Assembly: GCF_900491745.1 (NCBI RefSeq)
Contig: NZ_UETR01000015.1
Coordinates: 1 to 64,000, forward strand
Direction: 5' to 3'
From: Amarolinea aalborgensis
Lineage (GTDB): Bacteria; Chloroflexota; Anaerolineae; SSC4; Amarolineaceae
DNA length: 64,000 nucleotides
A program made the translations under genes and the position numbers. The notes beneath the pieces are model-generated. The model was not told the DNA's origin and searched no databases. It worked only from the letters and a program-made list of their open reading frames with translations. Within the stretch, counting starts at the first letter, position 1, and each line of letters opens with the position of its first letter. Shown here one piece after another: positions 26,482 to 35,686 of the stretch.

Positions 26482-27159
26482 ATGACTGATTTGTGGAAGG
26501 TAGACCTGCATTGTCACAGTTGGTTCTCGCGTGACTGTTGGATGAATCCACGCGCCATCATCGAGACCGCGCTAGAGCGCGGCCTGGACAAGCTCGCCAT
26601 TACTGAGCATAACAATGTAGAAGGCGCACGGCTGCTCAAGCGCCTGGCGCCCGATTTGATCATCGTTGGCGAAGAGATCAAAACCACCGCTGGCGAATTC
26701 ATCGCCTATTTTGTCACCGAGGAAGTGCCCAAAGGGCTGTCGCCGGAGGAAACCCTGGCACGGTTACGCGCGCAAGGCGCGGTGATCAGCATCCCCCACC
26801 CGGCCGACTCGTTTCGCCGTTCCGCACTGGGCGAGGTGAACACGCAGCGTTTTGTGGATCAGGTGGACGCGATCGAGGTCTTCAACGCTCGCTGCCTCTA
26901 CCGCGACGACAACGATGCCGCGCTGTCCCTGGCGCGTCGCTACGGCAAACTGATCACGGCTGGCAGCGACGCCCACACCATCGGTGAAATCGGTCGGGGC
27001 TATCTCCTGATGCCGCCTTTTAGCGATGACCGGCCGGCCTTCATGCGCAGCTTGAGCGCCGCGGAGGCCGTAGGCGTGCCGAGCGGCCTTTGGCCTCACT
27101 TTGCCAGCACCTACGCCAAGTGGGCCAAGCGCGTGACCGGCTTCAAACCACCTGCCTGA
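26482..27159 (+). CDS. PHP-domain metal-dependent phosphoesterase
   Basis: Cytoplasmic hydrolase of the PHP superfamily. The ATG at 26482 has 'aagga' upstream and gives MTDLWKVDLHCHSWFSRDC, with the first metal motif HCH; upstream in-frame codons overlap the DUF362 gene and are rejected. Further motifs: AITEHNN, VGEEIKT, ISIPHPADSFRR and AGSDAHTIGEIG, which supply the usual His/Asp/Glu metal ligands. At 225 aa it is a stand-alone PHP protein, like RNase AM/YciV-type or histidinol-phosphatase-like proteins. The substrate cannot be assigned. Confidence 0.85.
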   Translation: MTDLWKVDLHCHSWFSRDCWMNPRAIIETALERGLDKLAITEHNNVEGARLLKRLAPDLIIVGEEIKTTAGEFIAYFVTEEVPKGLSPEETLARLRAQGAVISIPHPADSFRRSALGEVNTQRFVDQVDAIEVFNARCLYRDDNDAALSLARRYGKLITAGSDAHTIGEIGRGYLLMPPFSDDRPAFMRSLSAAEAVGVPSGLWPHFASTYAKWAKRVTGFKPPA

Positions 27160-27166
27160 CCTCCCT

Positions 27167-27199
27167 GCTGGCCGCCGACCCGCAACGTTGGCGGCCAGC
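27167..27199 (+). terminator. Hairpin after the PHP gene
   Basis: GCTGGCCGCC (27167-27176) and GGCGGCCAGC (27190-27199) form a 10-bp perfect stem with a 13-nt loop. There is no T-run, so it may be only a weak terminator or an RNA-protecting hairpin. Confidence 0.45.
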
Positions 27200-27250
27200 G
27201 CCTGACGACCTTCCCCCTGCCCGCACCTTCGTTTTGGTGAGACCCGGATC

Positions 27251-28288
27251 ATGATCCTGCTTGTTATCGCGGCGTCCGTGCTGGCCGCGCTGGCGCCGAC
27301 CGTGCTTTATACGCTCCTTGTCTGGTGGGCTGACCGCCACGAGCGCGAGCCGCTGCCTTTGCTGCTGGCCGTCTTCTTTTGGGGCGCTGTGCCAGCCACC
27401 GCCGTAGCCCTGATCCTGGAAGGCTCAGGGCAGACCCTTCCGCAGGTCAGCGAAGGCATCTACCGCGGCGCGATTCTATCCAGCGCGCTTGGCGTGCCGA
27501 TCATCGAAGAAGTCGTCAAGGCGGTAGCCTTGTTGGCCGTGGTCACCTGGGCCGCGCGTGAGTTTGACGGCGTGCTCGATGGCATCGTCTACGGCGCCGT
27601 GGTGGGCTTTGGTTTTGCCATGACGGAGAATATCTTCTATTTCATCGGCGCGTACGGCGAACAAGGCTGGAGTTGGTGGGCGGCCGTGGTGGGCCTGCGG
27701 GCCGTCATCTTTGGCTTCAATCACGCCGTCTTCACCGCGTGCACCGGCATCGGTTTTGGCCTGGCCGTGCTCAGTCCGCGACGCGGCTGGCGCTGGCTTT
27801 TTCCTTTGTTGGGGTTGGCCGCGGCCATCTTACTTCATGGGCTGCACAACCTGGGCGCTGAGCTTTCCAGCGTCTCCATCGTGCCGTTCCTGGTGGGAAC
27901 CCTGGCCGATTGGGGCGGTTTTTGGCTGCTGGCGTTGATTATCATCTTGACGTGGGACCAGGAGCGCCGGTGGATCCGCGTTGAATTGGCCGATGAGGTT
28001 GGCGTGCTCCTGCGACCCGAAGAGTACGAGGCGATACTCACGTTCAGCGCGCGCGCGGTGCGCCGCCTGGCCATCCTGCCGTTTTGGCGCAGCAGTGCGC
28101 CGCAGCGAACCGCGCTGTTTCAGCATCGCCTGGTTGACCTGGCCTTTGTCAAAGCCCGGCTGCGGCGCCTGGCGACCTCGGAAACCAACCAGGCAAACGC
28201 CTTGCGCGGCCGCGCGGATCAACTCCGCGCGCAGATTGCTGCGCTGCGCCCGGACACAGCGCCTCTTACGCCCCCCGTGGATACCTGA
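27251..28288 (+). CDS. PrsW-family intramembrane metalloprotease
   Basis: Polytopic membrane protein with the diagnostic PrsW motifs: GVPIIEEVVKAVALL (EExxK), AREFDGVLDGIVYG (ExFDG), GFGFAMTENIFYF and FGFNHAVFTACTG (conserved His). These motifs contribute the proposed catalytic and metal residues. The family is known for site-1 cleavage of the RsiW anti-sigma factor in Bacillus, but no sigma or anti-sigma pair is visible here. An extra C-terminal soluble tail of about 100 residues, Arg/Leu/Ala-rich and likely helical, extends beyond the membrane core. It begins with ATG at 27251. Confidence 0.87.
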   Translation: MILLVIAASVLAALAPTVLYTLLVWWADRHEREPLPLLLAVFFWGAVPATAVALILEGSGQTLPQVSEGIYRGAILSSALGVPIIEEVVKAVALLAVVTWAAREFDGVLDGIVYGAVVGFGFAMTENIFYFIGAYGEQGWSWWAAVVGLRAVIFGFNHAVFTACTGIGFGLAVLSPRRGWRWLFPLLGLAAAILLHGLHNLGAELSSVSIVPFLVGTLADWGGFWLLALIIILTWDQERRWIRVELADEVGVLLRPEEYEAILTFSARAVRRLAILPFWRSSAPQRTALFQHRLVDLAFVKARLRRLATSETNQANALRGRADQLRAQIAALRPDTAPLTPPVDT

Positions 28289-28309
28289 TTTCGAGATGGA
28301 GGAGAGGAA

Positions 28310-29068
28310 ATGCCGTTGATGTTGAATTTGGCCCTGAATGGATCGAGCCAGACTGGCGGCGCACTGGCGGAAGATATTCGCCTGGCGCGGACGGCTGGCT
28401 TTGGCGCGCTCGAGATGTGGATTCCCAAACTGGAATACGCGCTGCAGGGCGGCAGCCTCGCCTTCGTCAAGAAGCTGCTCAAGGGCGAAAAGGGCGAAAA
28501 GCCGGTGCGCGTCGTGGCCCTCAACCGGCTGAGCGATATCATCTTTCGTGACAAACGCGCGGCTGCGCAGCTCGACGCGCAGACCCATTCGCTGGCTGCC
28601 TCGGCCATGTCGCTGGGCGCGCCGTGGATCGTCGTGGAGGCCGGCCCGGCGCCGGCTGGCGTCGCCCCGGCCGACGTGACCGCGGAAGTGGGCCGCGCCC
28701 TGGCCCACATTGGCAAGATCACCACGCAGTATGGCGCGATCAGCGTCGCTCTGGCCCCTGGCGGCGCCGTCAGCTCCGTCAGCCAGGCCCTGGCCGCCCT
28801 GCAGCTCAGCGGCCGCAGCAACGTGGGCCTGGCGCTCGACGCCAGCTACGTCGAGGCGGCGTTGGCCGATGCCAGCTTTCGTCCCACGCAGTTGGCGGTC
28901 GTGCACCTGGCCGCCGAACTGTCTGCGCCGGCGTGGAAGGCGCTGGCGGTCGCACTGATCAACGCCGGCTTCAGCGGTTTCTTCTCTGCCGAACCGCCCG
29001 CGTCGACCGATGTGAGCGCCTGGGCCGCGCAAACCGTGGCCTGGCTGCAGCAAGTCTCCAGCGACTGA
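28310..29068 (+). CDS. Sugar phosphate isomerase/epimerase-like TIM-barrel protein
   Basis: A 252-aa protein with a strong GGAGGAGAGG ribosome site. The pattern LARTAGFGALEMWIPKLEYAL, then ASAMSLGAPWIVVEAGPAPA and LAPGGAVSSVSQAL, suggests an AP-endonuclease-family-2/xylose-isomerase-like TIM barrel. The usual His/Glu/Asp metal ligands are hard to place (no clear ExxH pair), so it may be catalytically atypical. It lies between prsW and the MoxR/VWA pair, with no evident functional link. Confidence 0.55.
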   Translation: MPLMLNLALNGSSQTGGALAEDIRLARTAGFGALEMWIPKLEYALQGGSLAFVKKLLKGEKGEKPVRVVALNRLSDIIFRDKRAAAQLDAQTHSLAASAMSLGAPWIVVEAGPAPAGVAPADVTAEVGRALAHIGKITTQYGAISVALAPGGAVSSVSQALAALQLSGRSNVGLALDASYVEAALADASFRPTQLAVVHLAAELSAPAWKALAVALINAGFSGFFSAEPPASTDVSAWAAQTVAWLQQVSSD

Positions 29069-29202
29069 ATCAATCGTGAGTCGCGTCACTGTCTCTGCGC
29101 ACGCGCGGGACTACAGTGGCGCGGCTGTTCGAGGCTTCCTGGGCGTTGATGGCCCGGGCACATGCCTCAGCACTCTCCAACTCTTTTCATCGTGAGGAAT
29201 TC

Positions 29203-30165
29203 ATGTTCAAGAATCCTGCCGCAGTCAGCGCCGAGTTGAGTAAGCAGCGCTATATTGCCTCGGACGCTATCTCCACGGTGCTTTATCTGGCCGAGCAGTT
29301 GAGCAAGCCTGTGCTGACCGAAGGCCCGGCCGGGGTGGGCAAGACCGAGCTGGCAAAGGCGTGGGCTGGCGCCAGCGGCCGCCGCTTGATTCGTCTCCAG
29401 TGCTATGAAGGCCTCGATGAGACCAAGGCGCTGTACGAATGGGAATATGCCAAGCAGATGCTCTACACGCAGCTTCTGCGTGATAAGCTGTCGAACCTGC
29501 TGGCTGACGCCAAGTCGCTGGCCGAGGCCGCCGATCGCCTGGCGTCGGAGGACGATGTCTTCTTTTCGGAGCGCTTCCTCCTGCCGCGACCGCTCCTGTT
29601 GGCCCTGACCTCGCCCGATCCGGTTGTGCTGCTGATTGATGAGATTGACCGCGCCGACGCCGCGTTCGAAGCGTTTCTCCTCGAAGTGCTGAGCGATTTC
29701 CAGGTCAGCGTGCCGGAGCTGGGCACGGTGCGCGCAGTGCATCTGCCGATGGTGGTGTTGACAAGCAACAATACGCGCGAGTTGAGCGAGGCGCTCAAGC
29801 GGCGCTGCCTCTACCTCTTCCTCAGCTATCCCAACCTGGAGAATGAGCTGGCTATCGTGCGCCTGAAGGTGCCTGATCTCGCGCCGCAGCTGGCGCGCCA
29901 GGCCGTGGACATGGTGCAGCAGATTCGCCAGATGGACCTCAAGAAACGACCGAGTATCAGTGAAACCCTGGATTGGGCTAAGGCCCTGGTCACGCTGAAC
30001 GCCAAGCACATTGACCAGCAGACCCTGGATACCACACTGACCGTGCTGTTGAAGCATGAAAGCGACGTGCTGCGTGTGCAGCGCGGTTTGTCCAGCGGAA
30101 GCAGCAGCAGCGCCGATTTCCAGCCCCGCCAGTCGCCCAAACGACGACAGGGGTGGGAAAACTAA
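29203..30165 (+). CDS. MoxR-type AAA+ ATPase
   Basis: Chaperone-like ATPase. The ATG at 29203 is chosen because 'gtgagga' precedes it and homology begins with MFKNPAAVSAELSKQRYIAS. Walker A EGPAGVGKTELAKAWAG, Walker B VVLLIDEIDRADAAFEAFL, sensor 1 VVLTSNNTRELSEALKRRC and the helical lid all match the MoxR/CoxD group. At 320 aa it is normal. The VWA-domain gene follows 42 bp downstream; MoxR ATPases typically act together with such VWA proteins to mature or activate metalloenzymes or envelope complexes. The client here is unknown. Confidence 0.9.
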   Translation: MFKNPAAVSAELSKQRYIASDAISTVLYLAEQLSKPVLTEGPAGVGKTELAKAWAGASGRRLIRLQCYEGLDETKALYEWEYAKQMLYTQLLRDKLSNLLADAKSLAEAADRLASEDDVFFSERFLLPRPLLLALTSPDPVVLLIDEIDRADAAFEAFLLEVLSDFQVSVPELGTVRAVHLPMVVLTSNNTRELSEALKRRCLYLFLSYPNLENELAIVRLKVPDLAPQLARQAVDMVQQIRQMDLKKRPSISETLDWAKALVTLNAKHIDQQTLDTTLTVLLKHESDVLRVQRGLSSGSSSSADFQPRQSPKRRQGWEN

Positions 30166-30207
30166 AGCCGCCGCACGCCGGGGCGTAACACCAGGGGGAG
30201 AACCAAC

Positions 30208-31587
30208 ATGGAAGAGCGCATGGTGGAATTCATTGCGGGCTTGCGCGCGTCTGGCGTTCGCATCTCCGTTGCGGAGAGCGCCGATGCCTTTCGCGCGGTC
30301 GAAGCCCTGGGCGTTCAGGATCGGGAGCGTTTTCGGGAGGCGCTGCAGGCCACGCTGATCAAAGAGCCGCAAGACCTGGCGACGTTCGAGCGCCTCTTTC
30401 CGCAGTTCTTTGGCCTGGGCGGCCCGCCCATGTTCGACGCGACGCAGGACTTGTCGGACGCCGATTTGCAGAGCCTGGCCGACGCCATTCGTCAATTCAC
30501 GGGCAAGGTGCGTGAGCAGCTGGAGCGCCTGCTGCGCGGGGAAGCGCTGACCCAGGAAGAGCTCGAGGAGTTGGGCCGCATGGTGGGGCTGAACCGTTCC
30601 ACGCATCCGTATCAGCAGCCGTGGCTGACCAGCCGCATGCTGCGCGCCCTGGGAAATGACGAGGTGAAGAAGGCTCTCAAGGAACTGTGGGAACTGCTCG
30701 ATCGGATGGGCATGGACAAGCGCTCGCTCGATCGCCTGCGCCAACTGGTGCAAGCCAACCAGGATGCGCTGCGCGAACAGGTCGGCCAATTCGTGGGCAG
30801 CAGCATTGCCCGCAACGCGCTCAACGAGCCGCGCGACGCGCTGCGCGGCGACGATCTGATGCAGCGTCCCTTTCAGTCGCTGAGCGAGCGCGAAGCCGAA
30901 GAGCTGCGCAAACAGGTGCAGCGGCTGGCCGCGCAGTTGCGCAGCCGCGCGGCCCTGCGCCAGCGCCGCGGCAAGGTCGGTCAGTTGGATGTCAAACGCA
31001 CGTTGCGCACCAACCTGAAGTACGGCGGCGTGCCGCTCGAACTGAAGTACCGTCAACGCCAGCTGAAGCCGAAGATTCTGCTGATCTGTGACGTTTCGAC
31101 CTCGATGCGGCCCGTGGTCGAGTTCATGCTGCGTCTCATGTACGATCTGCAAGACCAGGTGGCGCAGGCGCGCTCGTTCGCGTTCATTGATGACATTCAA
31201 GAGATCACGGCCGACTTCATGGAGTTTCGGCCTGACGTTGCGATTGACCAGGTGCTCGGTCGTCTGCAGCCGGGTTACTACAACACAGACCTGGGGCAGA
31301 GCCTGCTGCATTTCCAGCGCGACTTCTTGGATGCTGTGGATCATCGCACCACGGTCATCGTGGTTGGCGACGGGCGCAACAACTATAACAACCCTGAGAT
31401 CGAGTCGTTCAACGACATCAAGCGGCGCGCGCGGCGCTTGATTTGGCTGACGCCCGAGTCGCCCATGCTGTGGGGCAGCGGCGACAGCGATATGCTGCGC
31501 TACCTCCCGTTTTGCAGCGCGGTGTTTGAAGTCAATAACATGGCGAGCCTGGCCGAAGCCGTGGATCGGATGCTGACCACCCATTGA
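30208..31587 (+). CDS. VWA domain-containing CoxE-like protein
   Basis: Partner of the MoxR ATPase. It starts MEERMVEFIAGLRASGVRIS, has a charged helical middle (DFERLF-like and LRKQVQRLAAQLRSRAALR regions) and a C-terminal von Willebrand A domain with MIDAS motif DVSTSMRP (DxSxS), a Thr-containing segment (YYNTDLGQSLLHF) and VVGDGRNNYNNPE. At 459 aa it matches the CoxE/YehP-like family. No carbon monoxide dehydrogenase genes are nearby, so a role in CO oxidation is not implied. Confidence 0.88.
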   Translation: MEERMVEFIAGLRASGVRISVAESADAFRAVEALGVQDRERFREALQATLIKEPQDLATFERLFPQFFGLGGPPMFDATQDLSDADLQSLADAIRQFTGKVREQLERLLRGEALTQEELEELGRMVGLNRSTHPYQQPWLTSRMLRALGNDEVKKALKELWELLDRMGMDKRSLDRLRQLVQANQDALREQVGQFVGSSIARNALNEPRDALRGDDLMQRPFQSLSEREAEELRKQVQRLAAQLRSRAALRQRRGKVGQLDVKRTLRTNLKYGGVPLELKYRQRQLKPKILLICDVSTSMRPVVEFMLRLMYDLQDQVAQARSFAFIDDIQEITADFMEFRPDVAIDQVLGRLQPGYYNTDLGQSLLHFQRDFLDAVDHRTTVIVVGDGRNNYNNPEIESFNDIKRRARRLIWLTPESPMLWGSGDSDMLRYLPFCSAVFEVNNMASLAEAVDRMLTTH

Positions 31588-31608
31588 TCGGCGCAGAAAG
31601 ATGATGCT

Positions 31609-32289
31609 ATGAGGTTACGAGATCGCATTTCCAGCGGCATTCGCGCCGTCTTCCACAACCTGCTCGATCGTGATACGCACATTCCGGAAGAAGATCGCCT
31701 GGCAACCGACATCGAGGTGGCGCAGGCGCGGCTGGCGCAGCGGCAGGAGCAGCTGGTTGACGCGACTGCGCGCCTGCAAGAGGTGCAGACGGCCTGGCAG
31801 CAGGCCCACGCGCGCGCGGCCGAGGTGCAGCAGCGCCTGGACGCCGCCGCCCGCGCAGGCCTTTCGATAGAAGCTGAGTCCTTGCAGGCGGAGCTGCGGC
31901 AGATGCAGGTCCTGGCGCAGGAGCTGGGTGAGCACGGGGCCCGGCTGCGCCAGTCAGCGGCTGAGATGCAGGCTGACATGCGCGGGCTGCAACAGCGCAT
32001 CGAACGCGGCCGCCAACGCCTGGCGAAACTCGCGCAAGCGGCCGCCCGTGCCTCCACTGCGGCCAATGCGCCGCCGCCTGCATTCTCCGCGCCCCAAGAG
32101 CCTGCGCCCACGGCGGCGATGAAGTCCTCGAACGCCGAACTAACCGCGGCGCATGCGGACGACCCTGTGGGATCGCCCGCAACGACCCCGCCGCCCGACC
32201 TGGCCGCGCGCATCCAGCGCTTAGCGCTGAGCGAAGAGGCAGCCAAACCGCCGCCGCCCAGCCCTGCCCAGCAGAGCGAAAAGCCCTGA
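31609..32289 (+). CDS. Coiled-coil protein, PspA/IM30-like
   Basis: A 226-aa protein beginning MRLRDRISSGIRAVFHNLLD, followed by about 120 residues of Gln/Glu/Ala/Arg-rich helix (LAQRQEQLVDATARLQEVQT and ELGEHGARLRQSAAEMQADM) that should form a long coiled coil. A low-complexity Ala/Pro-rich tail follows. The layout resembles PspA/IM30 membrane-stress proteins, but no diagnostic motif is seen and it could be an unrelated coiled-coil protein. It lies 21 bp after the VWA gene and is probably in the same transcript. Confidence 0.5.
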   Translation: MRLRDRISSGIRAVFHNLLDRDTHIPEEDRLATDIEVAQARLAQRQEQLVDATARLQEVQTAWQQAHARAAEVQQRLDAAARAGLSIEAESLQAELRQMQVLAQELGEHGARLRQSAAEMQADMRGLQQRIERGRQRLAKLAQAAARASTAANAPPPAFSAPQEPAPTAAMKSSNAELTAAHADDPVGSPATTPPPDLAARIQRLALSEEAAKPPPPSPAQQSEKP

Positions 32290-32292
32290 ATC

Positions 32293-32769
32293 CTATTCCT
32301 GCTGATAATCCTTGACCGCGCGCTGCAAGTCACGGTCCGCGTCGCGCTTGGCGATGGCGTCCCGCTTGTCGTACAGTTTCTTGCCGCGCACCAAACCCAG
32401 TTCCACCTTGGCCCGGTTGTTTTTGAGGTAGATGCGCAGAGGCACCAGGGTCCAGCCGCGCTCGGCCACGCGGCTGGACAGCTTGTTGATCTCACGGCGA
32501 TGCAGCAGCAGCTTGCGCTCGCGCAGTGGATCGTGGTTTTCACGGTTGCCGCCCATCCACGGCGAAATGTGCACGTTCAGCATCCAGATTTCGCCGTGAC
32601 GGATGACCGCGTATCCATCTTTCAGATTGCACTGTCCGGCGCGGAGCGACTTGATCTCCGTGCCCCACAACGCCAATCCTACCTCGTAAGTCTCTTCGAC
32701 TGTATAATCATGGTACGCCTTGCGATTCGTCGCCAGCGTCCGATTGGCTTGGTCCGCATTCTTCGCCAC
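32293..32769 (-). CDS. smpB: SsrA-binding protein SmpB
   Basis: Binds tmRNA and brings it to stalled ribosomes for trans-translation. The core motifs are clear: NRKAYHDYTVEETYEVGLAL, GTEIKSLRAGQCNLKDGYA and LVRGKKLYDKRDAIAKRDAD near the C-terminus. At 158 aa it is full length. The stop lies 4 bp from that of the convergent coiled-coil gene. The ssrA RNA itself is not evident in this window. Confidence 0.96.
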   Translation of the reverse strand: MAKNADQANRTLATNRKAYHDYTVEETYEVGLALWGTEIKSLRAGQCNLKDGYAVIRHGEIWMLNVHISPWMGGNRENHDPLRERKLLLHRREINKLSSRVAERGWTLVPLRIYLKNNRAKVELGLVRGKKLYDKRDAIAKRDADRDLQRAVKDYQQE

Positions 32770-32844
32770 AAGTTATTTTCCCCTGGAAGTGCACAGTCCA
32801 AAGTGCAAAGTTCAAAGTATCAAGTACAAAGCGTTGGCGGTGTT

Positions 32845-34179
32845 TTATTTTGCGCGCAAGATTTCGACGGCCTTGTCCAACTGCGGGTCGCGGCCGGCGG
32901 CGCGATCCGCTTCGCTCAGCGATACGGGGATATCAGGCTCCAGGCCAGCGCCGTGAATGCCGCGGCCTTTGGGTGTGAACCAGCGCGCAATGGTCACGCG
33001 CAGCATCGAGCCGTCGCTCAGCGTCTGCGGCAGCTGCACGGAGCCTTTGCCAAAGGTCTTGGTCCCTACCAGCGGCCCACGTCCCGCATCCTGAATCGCG
33101 CCCGCGACGATCTCGCTGGCGCTGGCCGAGCCTTCATTGACCAGCACCGCCAGCGGAATTGTCGTAGCCACGCCGCCGCTGCGCACGGTATAGTGCTGTT
33201 CGCGGCCATCTTTGTGGCGCTCGATCAGGATATCACCCTCGGCCAGGAATTCGCTGCCCACATCAACCGCCACGTCGAGCAAGCCACCGGGATTGCTGCG
33301 CAAGTCAAATATCAGGCCATCCGGATTCTGGTCGAGAAGGCCTTGCAGCGCAGTGCGCAGGCGCTCGGGCGCGGGCCGGCTGAACTCATTTAATTTGACA
33401 TAACCAATGTTGCCCGGCAGCATTTTTGATTCCACGACCGGAATCTCGATGCGCGCCCGCGTCACGCTGATTTCCAGCGGCTTGTCCTCGCCCTCACGGC
33501 GAATCGTCAGCGTGACCTTCGTGCCGCGTGGCCCCCGAATGAGCGTGATGATCTCGGTCAGTGAAAGCGCGGTCACGTCCTGACCGTCCACCGCGGTGAT
33601 GATGTCGTTGCGCCGGACGCCGGCCGTGTCGGCCGGGAAGCCTGGGTAAACTTCGACGATGCGCGCGCCACGGCCGTCCGTGGTGGTGTCCACTTGCGCG
33701 CCAATGCCTTCGAAACTGCCGTCGAGCGCGTCGTTGAAGCGTGCGGCCTCTTCTTGTGTCATGAAACTGGTGAAGCGGTCGCCCAGGCTGTTGACGACGC
33801 CCCGAATGGCCGCGTACTCCAGGGCCTGGCCGCTGGGCGTCTCGCCGTAGAAGTCCTCCTGCAAGCGCGTCATGGCCTCCCAAAACAGTTTGAATTCCCG
33901 GTCCTGGGCCGCGACCGTCGCCGCGGGTTGGGGCGTCTGTGCGCGTGCCGCCGTCGGCGTCGGCGCGGGCAACTGTGTTGTCGTCGGTTGAGCCGCCAGG
34001 GTGGGCGCCGCTGTGGCCGCGGCGCGCGGGGCCTCGACGAACGGCGCTGCCACCTCGTTGGGCGTAGTCCAGCGTCCCAGGCCAAAGCCGGCGGCCAGTC
34101 CGGCCACGAAAGCGATGGTGGTCAACGCGATGACCAGGCAGCTTGCCAGCAGCCAACGTGTGACGTTAGATGAATTCAT
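32845..34179 (-). CDS. S41-family C-terminal processing peptidase with PDZ domain (1)
   Basis: Membrane-anchored, extracytoplasmic serine protease. It has an N-terminal signal anchor (LLASCLVIALTTIAFVAGLA), an Ala/Pro/Thr-rich linker, a PDZ domain (IVEVYPGFPADTAGVRRNDI, TAVDGQDV) and a catalytic core with IFDLRSNPGGLLDVAV, nucleophile region VNEGSASASEIVAGA and general-base Lys in GTKTFGKGSVQ. At 444 aa it matches CtpA/CtpB. It is paralogous and adjacent to the next S41 gene in the same orientation. Confidence 0.92.
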   Translation of the reverse strand: MNSSNVTRWLLASCLVIALTTIAFVAGLAAGFGLGRWTTPNEVAAPFVEAPRAAATAAPTLAAQPTTTQLPAPTPTAARAQTPQPAATVAAQDREFKLFWEAMTRLQEDFYGETPSGQALEYAAIRGVVNSLGDRFTSFMTQEEAARFNDALDGSFEGIGAQVDTTTDGRGARIVEVYPGFPADTAGVRRNDIITAVDGQDVTALSLTEIITLIRGPRGTKVTLTIRREGEDKPLEISVTRARIEIPVVESKMLPGNIGYVKLNEFSRPAPERLRTALQGLLDQNPDGLIFDLRSNPGGLLDVAVDVGSEFLAEGDILIERHKDGREQHYTVRSGGVATTIPLAVLVNEGSASASEIVAGAIQDAGRGPLVGTKTFGKGSVQLPQTLSDGSMLRVTIARWFTPKGRGIHGAGLEPDIPVSLSEADRAAGRDPQLDKAVEILRAK

Positions 34180-34245
34180 GACGCGCTATTCCCTATCTTT
34201 CCAACCGTGTATTCCGTGTGTTCCGTGGTTCATTCCGCACGATCG

Positions 34246-35541
34246 TCACGGTTTGTCAAACCAGGCGAGGGCAGCCGCCAACACGGGATCGTCGCCGTCG
34301 CCGCCTGCGGCCACGGGTACATCAGGCGTCAGGCCTTTGCCATCAATCTGTTGATGGGCCGGCGTGAACCAGCGTGCGGTGGTGACGTGCAGCGATGAGC
34401 CGTCGCGCAGATCGAAAACGAGCTGCACCGAGCCTTTGCCAAAAGTCTTGCCGCCGATGATCGGCGCGCGTTTGGCGTCTTGCAGCGCGCCGGCTACAAT
34501 TTCAGCCGCGCTGGCCGTGCCTTCGTCAGTCAACACGACCAACGGCAGGTCACGCGCCACGCCATCGCCGCGCACGTCATAGTCCTTCTGACTGTCCGCA
34601 CGCTGTTCGGTCAGCACGCGGCCGCTGGCCAGGAACTGGCTCGCGACATCTACCGCCGTCTCCAGCAGGCCGCCTGGGTTGTGGCGCAGATCCAGGATCA
34701 GCCGCTGTGCGCCTTGCCGGCGGAGGTCCTTGATTGCCTCTTTCAGCTCCTGCGCGCTGCGCTCGCCGAAAATGTGCAGCGCCACATAGCCGGTGCGGGG
34801 GTCGTTCTCCAGCAGGCGCCATTCGACCGACGGATTCTCGATCTCCTCACGCGTTACGACGATGTCCAAGGGCGCCGCGGCCCCGGCGCGGCCGATGCGC
34901 ACCGTCACTTTCGAACCAACCTCGCCGCGCACCATATCCACCACCTCGTCGCGGTTCTTGCCGCTGACGCTCTTGCCATCCACGGCGAGCAGCTCGTCAT
35001 TGGCTTGGATGCCGGCCCTTTCGGCCGGCCGGCCGGGCATGGGAACGAGAAAGATCTGGCCGGTCGTGCTGACGTTGATGGTCGCGCCGATGCCGCCGAA
35101 GCGCCCGCGCAGTTGATCCCTTTCGCGTGCACGGGGCTGCGGCTCAATGAAGACGGTGTAGGGGTCCTGATAGGTTTGCACCAGGCCGCGCACCGCGCCA
35201 TAGGTCTGGGTGGCCTCGTCTGGTTGACTGCCCAAGAAATTGTCATGCAGCAGGCGTTGCGCGTCGCTGATGAGCGTCATTGAGGCCTGCGGCTGGTTGG
35301 TGGGCAGGGGCGCGCGCGTCAGCAGCCAATGTGCGCCAAAGCCGGCTGCAAAGGCCAGGACCAAGAGCGCCGTGAACATGAACAGCCCGCTGAGCATTTC
35401 GCGCGAGCGCCATGAGTACGTCGGTTGTGATGGTTCGTTCAAGGTGAATAGTCCGTTGGCAAGATCGCGCGTGTCCGCGAAAACCGCGGCCGGGTGCGTG
35501 GGGACACCGAACTGAAAGTATAGCATCAATCGGGCGGGCAA
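34246..35541 (-). CDS. S41-family C-terminal processing peptidase with PDZ domain (2)
   Basis: Second CtpA-like protease, a tandem paralogue of the preceding one. The frame is open from ATG 35541, but the N-terminal membrane anchor (LFMFTALLVLAFAAGFGAHWLL) begins only around residue 50, so the true start is probably the internal ATG at 35397 or a TTG near 35442. PDZ segment PGRPAERAGIQANDELLAVD, substrate-binding LILDLRHNPGGLLETAVDV, catalytic Ser in TDEGTASAAEIVAGA and Lys in GGKTFGKGSVQ are all intact. Two such proteases in tandem suggest division of labour in envelope protein processing. Confidence 0.9.
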   Translation of the reverse strand: MPARLMLYFQFGVPTHPAAVFADTRDLANGLFTLNEPSQPTYSWRSREMLSGLFMFTALLVLAFAAGFGAHWLLTRAPLPTNQPQASMTLISDAQRLLHDNFLGSQPDEATQTYGAVRGLVQTYQDPYTVFIEPQPRARERDQLRGRFGGIGATINVSTTGQIFLVPMPGRPAERAGIQANDELLAVDGKSVSGKNRDEVVDMVRGEVGSKVTVRIGRAGAAAPLDIVVTREEIENPSVEWRLLENDPRTGYVALHIFGERSAQELKEAIKDLRRQGAQRLILDLRHNPGGLLETAVDVASQFLASGRVLTEQRADSQKDYDVRGDGVARDLPLVVLTDEGTASAAEIVAGALQDAKRAPIIGGKTFGKGSVQLVFDLRDGSSLHVTTARWFTPAHQQIDGKGLTPDVPVAAGGDGDDPVLAAALAWFDKP

Positions 35542-35686
35542 CCAAATGCTTTGCAGGCGGGGGATTCACAACAGGCGCATCGCTCATTCACGCCAACTTC
35601 ACAACTCGATGGCATCCTAGAGACAAGCAAGCAAACCTATTGCAAGCGAGATCACCAATTCAACACAGGTTACGGAGGAAAATAAC

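Noticed and set aside
29167..31584. 805-aa open frame on the minus strand
   Set aside because: Shadow of the MoxR and VWA genes caused by high GC; its composition (Gln/His/Arg-rich) is not protein-like.
30208..31587. A carbon monoxide dehydrogenase accessory role for the MoxR/CoxE-like pair
   Set aside because: No coxS, coxM or coxL genes are nearby, and the family serves many different clients.
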